The position numbers and the translations under genes were made by a program. Positions 43,117-43,415 of a stretch of DNA of 43,415 nucleotides are shown here, piece by piece. How positions within the stretch are numbered: position 1 is the first letter of the stretch; the number at the start of each line of letters is the position of its first letter. Source of the stretch: Prolixibacteraceae bacterium (GTDB taxonomy: Bacteria; Bacteroidota; Bacteroidia; Bacteroidales; Prolixibacteraceae); the NCBI GenBank assembly GCA_028377305.1, contig JAONJW010000020.1, positions 1 through 43,415 on the forward strand. The letters are read 5' to 3'. The notes under the pieces were generated by a model. The model did no database searches. It had not been told where the DNA came from and saw only the letters and a list, made by a program, of their open reading frames with translations.

Positions 43117-43415
43117 TTAAGCCACATTAAAATATTTCTGTTTTCCAAATTCGAGAGGAGTCAAATATCCAAGTGTTGCATGTCTTCTTTGTCTATTACA
43201 CCAAATTTCAATGAATTCAACTATGTCTATTTTAGCCTGGAAATGAGAGTGATAATGTTTAAGATCAATCATTTCTGATTTGATAATCTTAAAGAAACTT
43301 TCTGCAACTGCGTTATCCCAGCAGTTGCCTTTTCGGCTCATGCTTTGTACTATTCGATCTTTAACTAACTCTTCTCGGAATACTTTTGCTGTATATTGTA
43401 CACCTCTGTCGGAAT
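43087..43415 (-). mobile_element. IS3-family insertion sequence, 3' end (runs off the window)
   Basis: The boundary is placed near 43087, where sulfatase similarity stops and tggatatgcaac begins, a TG-initiated end as usual for IS3 elements. The transposase stop codon is 30 bases inside. The other end and target duplication are outside the window. Confidence 0.75.
43117..43415 (-). CDS. IS3-family transposase OrfB, C-terminal part (5' end outside window)
   Basis: The minus-strand frame is open to the window edge. It starts with SDRGVQYTAKVF, the segment after the second catalytic Asp of the DDE/rve integrase core, and continues MSRKGNCWDNAVAESFFKII with the catalytic Glu in AESFFK. The family tail IWCNRQRRHATLGYLTPLEF follows and it ends at 43117. 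This is the IS3/IS150-type OrfB. The part with the first catalytic residues and OrfA is beyond the window. Confidence 0.92.
   Translation of the reverse strand, partial: SDRGVQYTAKVFREELVKDRIVQSMSRKGNCWDNAVAESFFKIIKSEMIDLKHYHSHFQAKIDIVEFIEIWCNRQRRHATLGYLTPLEFGKQKYFNVA

Overview
The window looks like a chromosome segment of a Bacteroidota bacterium, probably a free-living or marine member of the Bacteroidia. The DNA is AT-rich. Candidate -7 boxes follow the TAnnTTTG pattern of this phylum (TATCTTTG, TAATTTTG and TATATTTG in front of several genes) and Shine-Dalgarno sequences are weak or absent. The gene families also fit: DUF2490, SPOR-tailed beta-barrel, S41 protease, LrgAB, a long-form serine acetyltransferase, secreted sulfatases and a GH20 hexosaminidase. 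I cannot name the genus from sequence reading alone.

Layout. 1-1425: end of a SPOR-tailed outer-membrane protein. 1648-4965 (minus): PnuC transporter, nicotinamide riboside kinase, serine acetyltransferase and an RNA methyltransferase, tightly packed. 5260-10682: S41 protease, an Lrp-type regulator, RlmB and an ABC-F ATPase. 10902-14734 (plus): DUF2490 protein, a membrane-anchored unknown, and RlmD with a TTG start. 15563-18105 (plus): nicotinate phosphoribosyltransferase and a D-threonine-aldolase-like protein that lacks the PLP lysine. 18139-20545: a decayed island. 20600-24242 (minus): sulfatase, NagB, LrgB, LrgA. 25090-31072 (minus): glutamate synthase GltBD. 31530-32696: an anchored envelope protein. 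33842-38160: cytidine deaminase, RluA-type pseudouridine synthase, PanB, DnaK. 38611-42842: a BPL_N-domain lipoprotein, a broken small gene and a GH20 hexosaminidase. 42961-43415: a sulfatase start cut by an IS3-family element that runs off the window.

How the genes fit together. NAD salvage is represented twice (PnuC plus NR kinase; nicotinate phosphoribosyltransferase). Amino-sugar and sulfated-glycan use is represented by two sulfatases (one broken), GH20 and NagB. Four RNA-modification genes are spread across the window.

The most unusual signals are these. (1) Two intergenic elements, 15099-15219 and 33091-33244, are built from 11-nt units in strict phase. Left-arm units are reverse-complement-like to right-arm units, and both elements share a GTTATCGATGRA centre although the unit sequence differs. 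(2) A partial duplication of the junction between the PLP-like gene and the sulfatase encloses a decayed island with an internally deleted ISL3 transposase, an HExxH-bearing gene relic and an unknown secreted protein. (3) The intact PLP-fold protein appears to have lost its cofactor lysine. (4) An orphan 19-bp perfect hairpin followed by a strong terminator at 24571-24660 looks like an unannotated small RNA.
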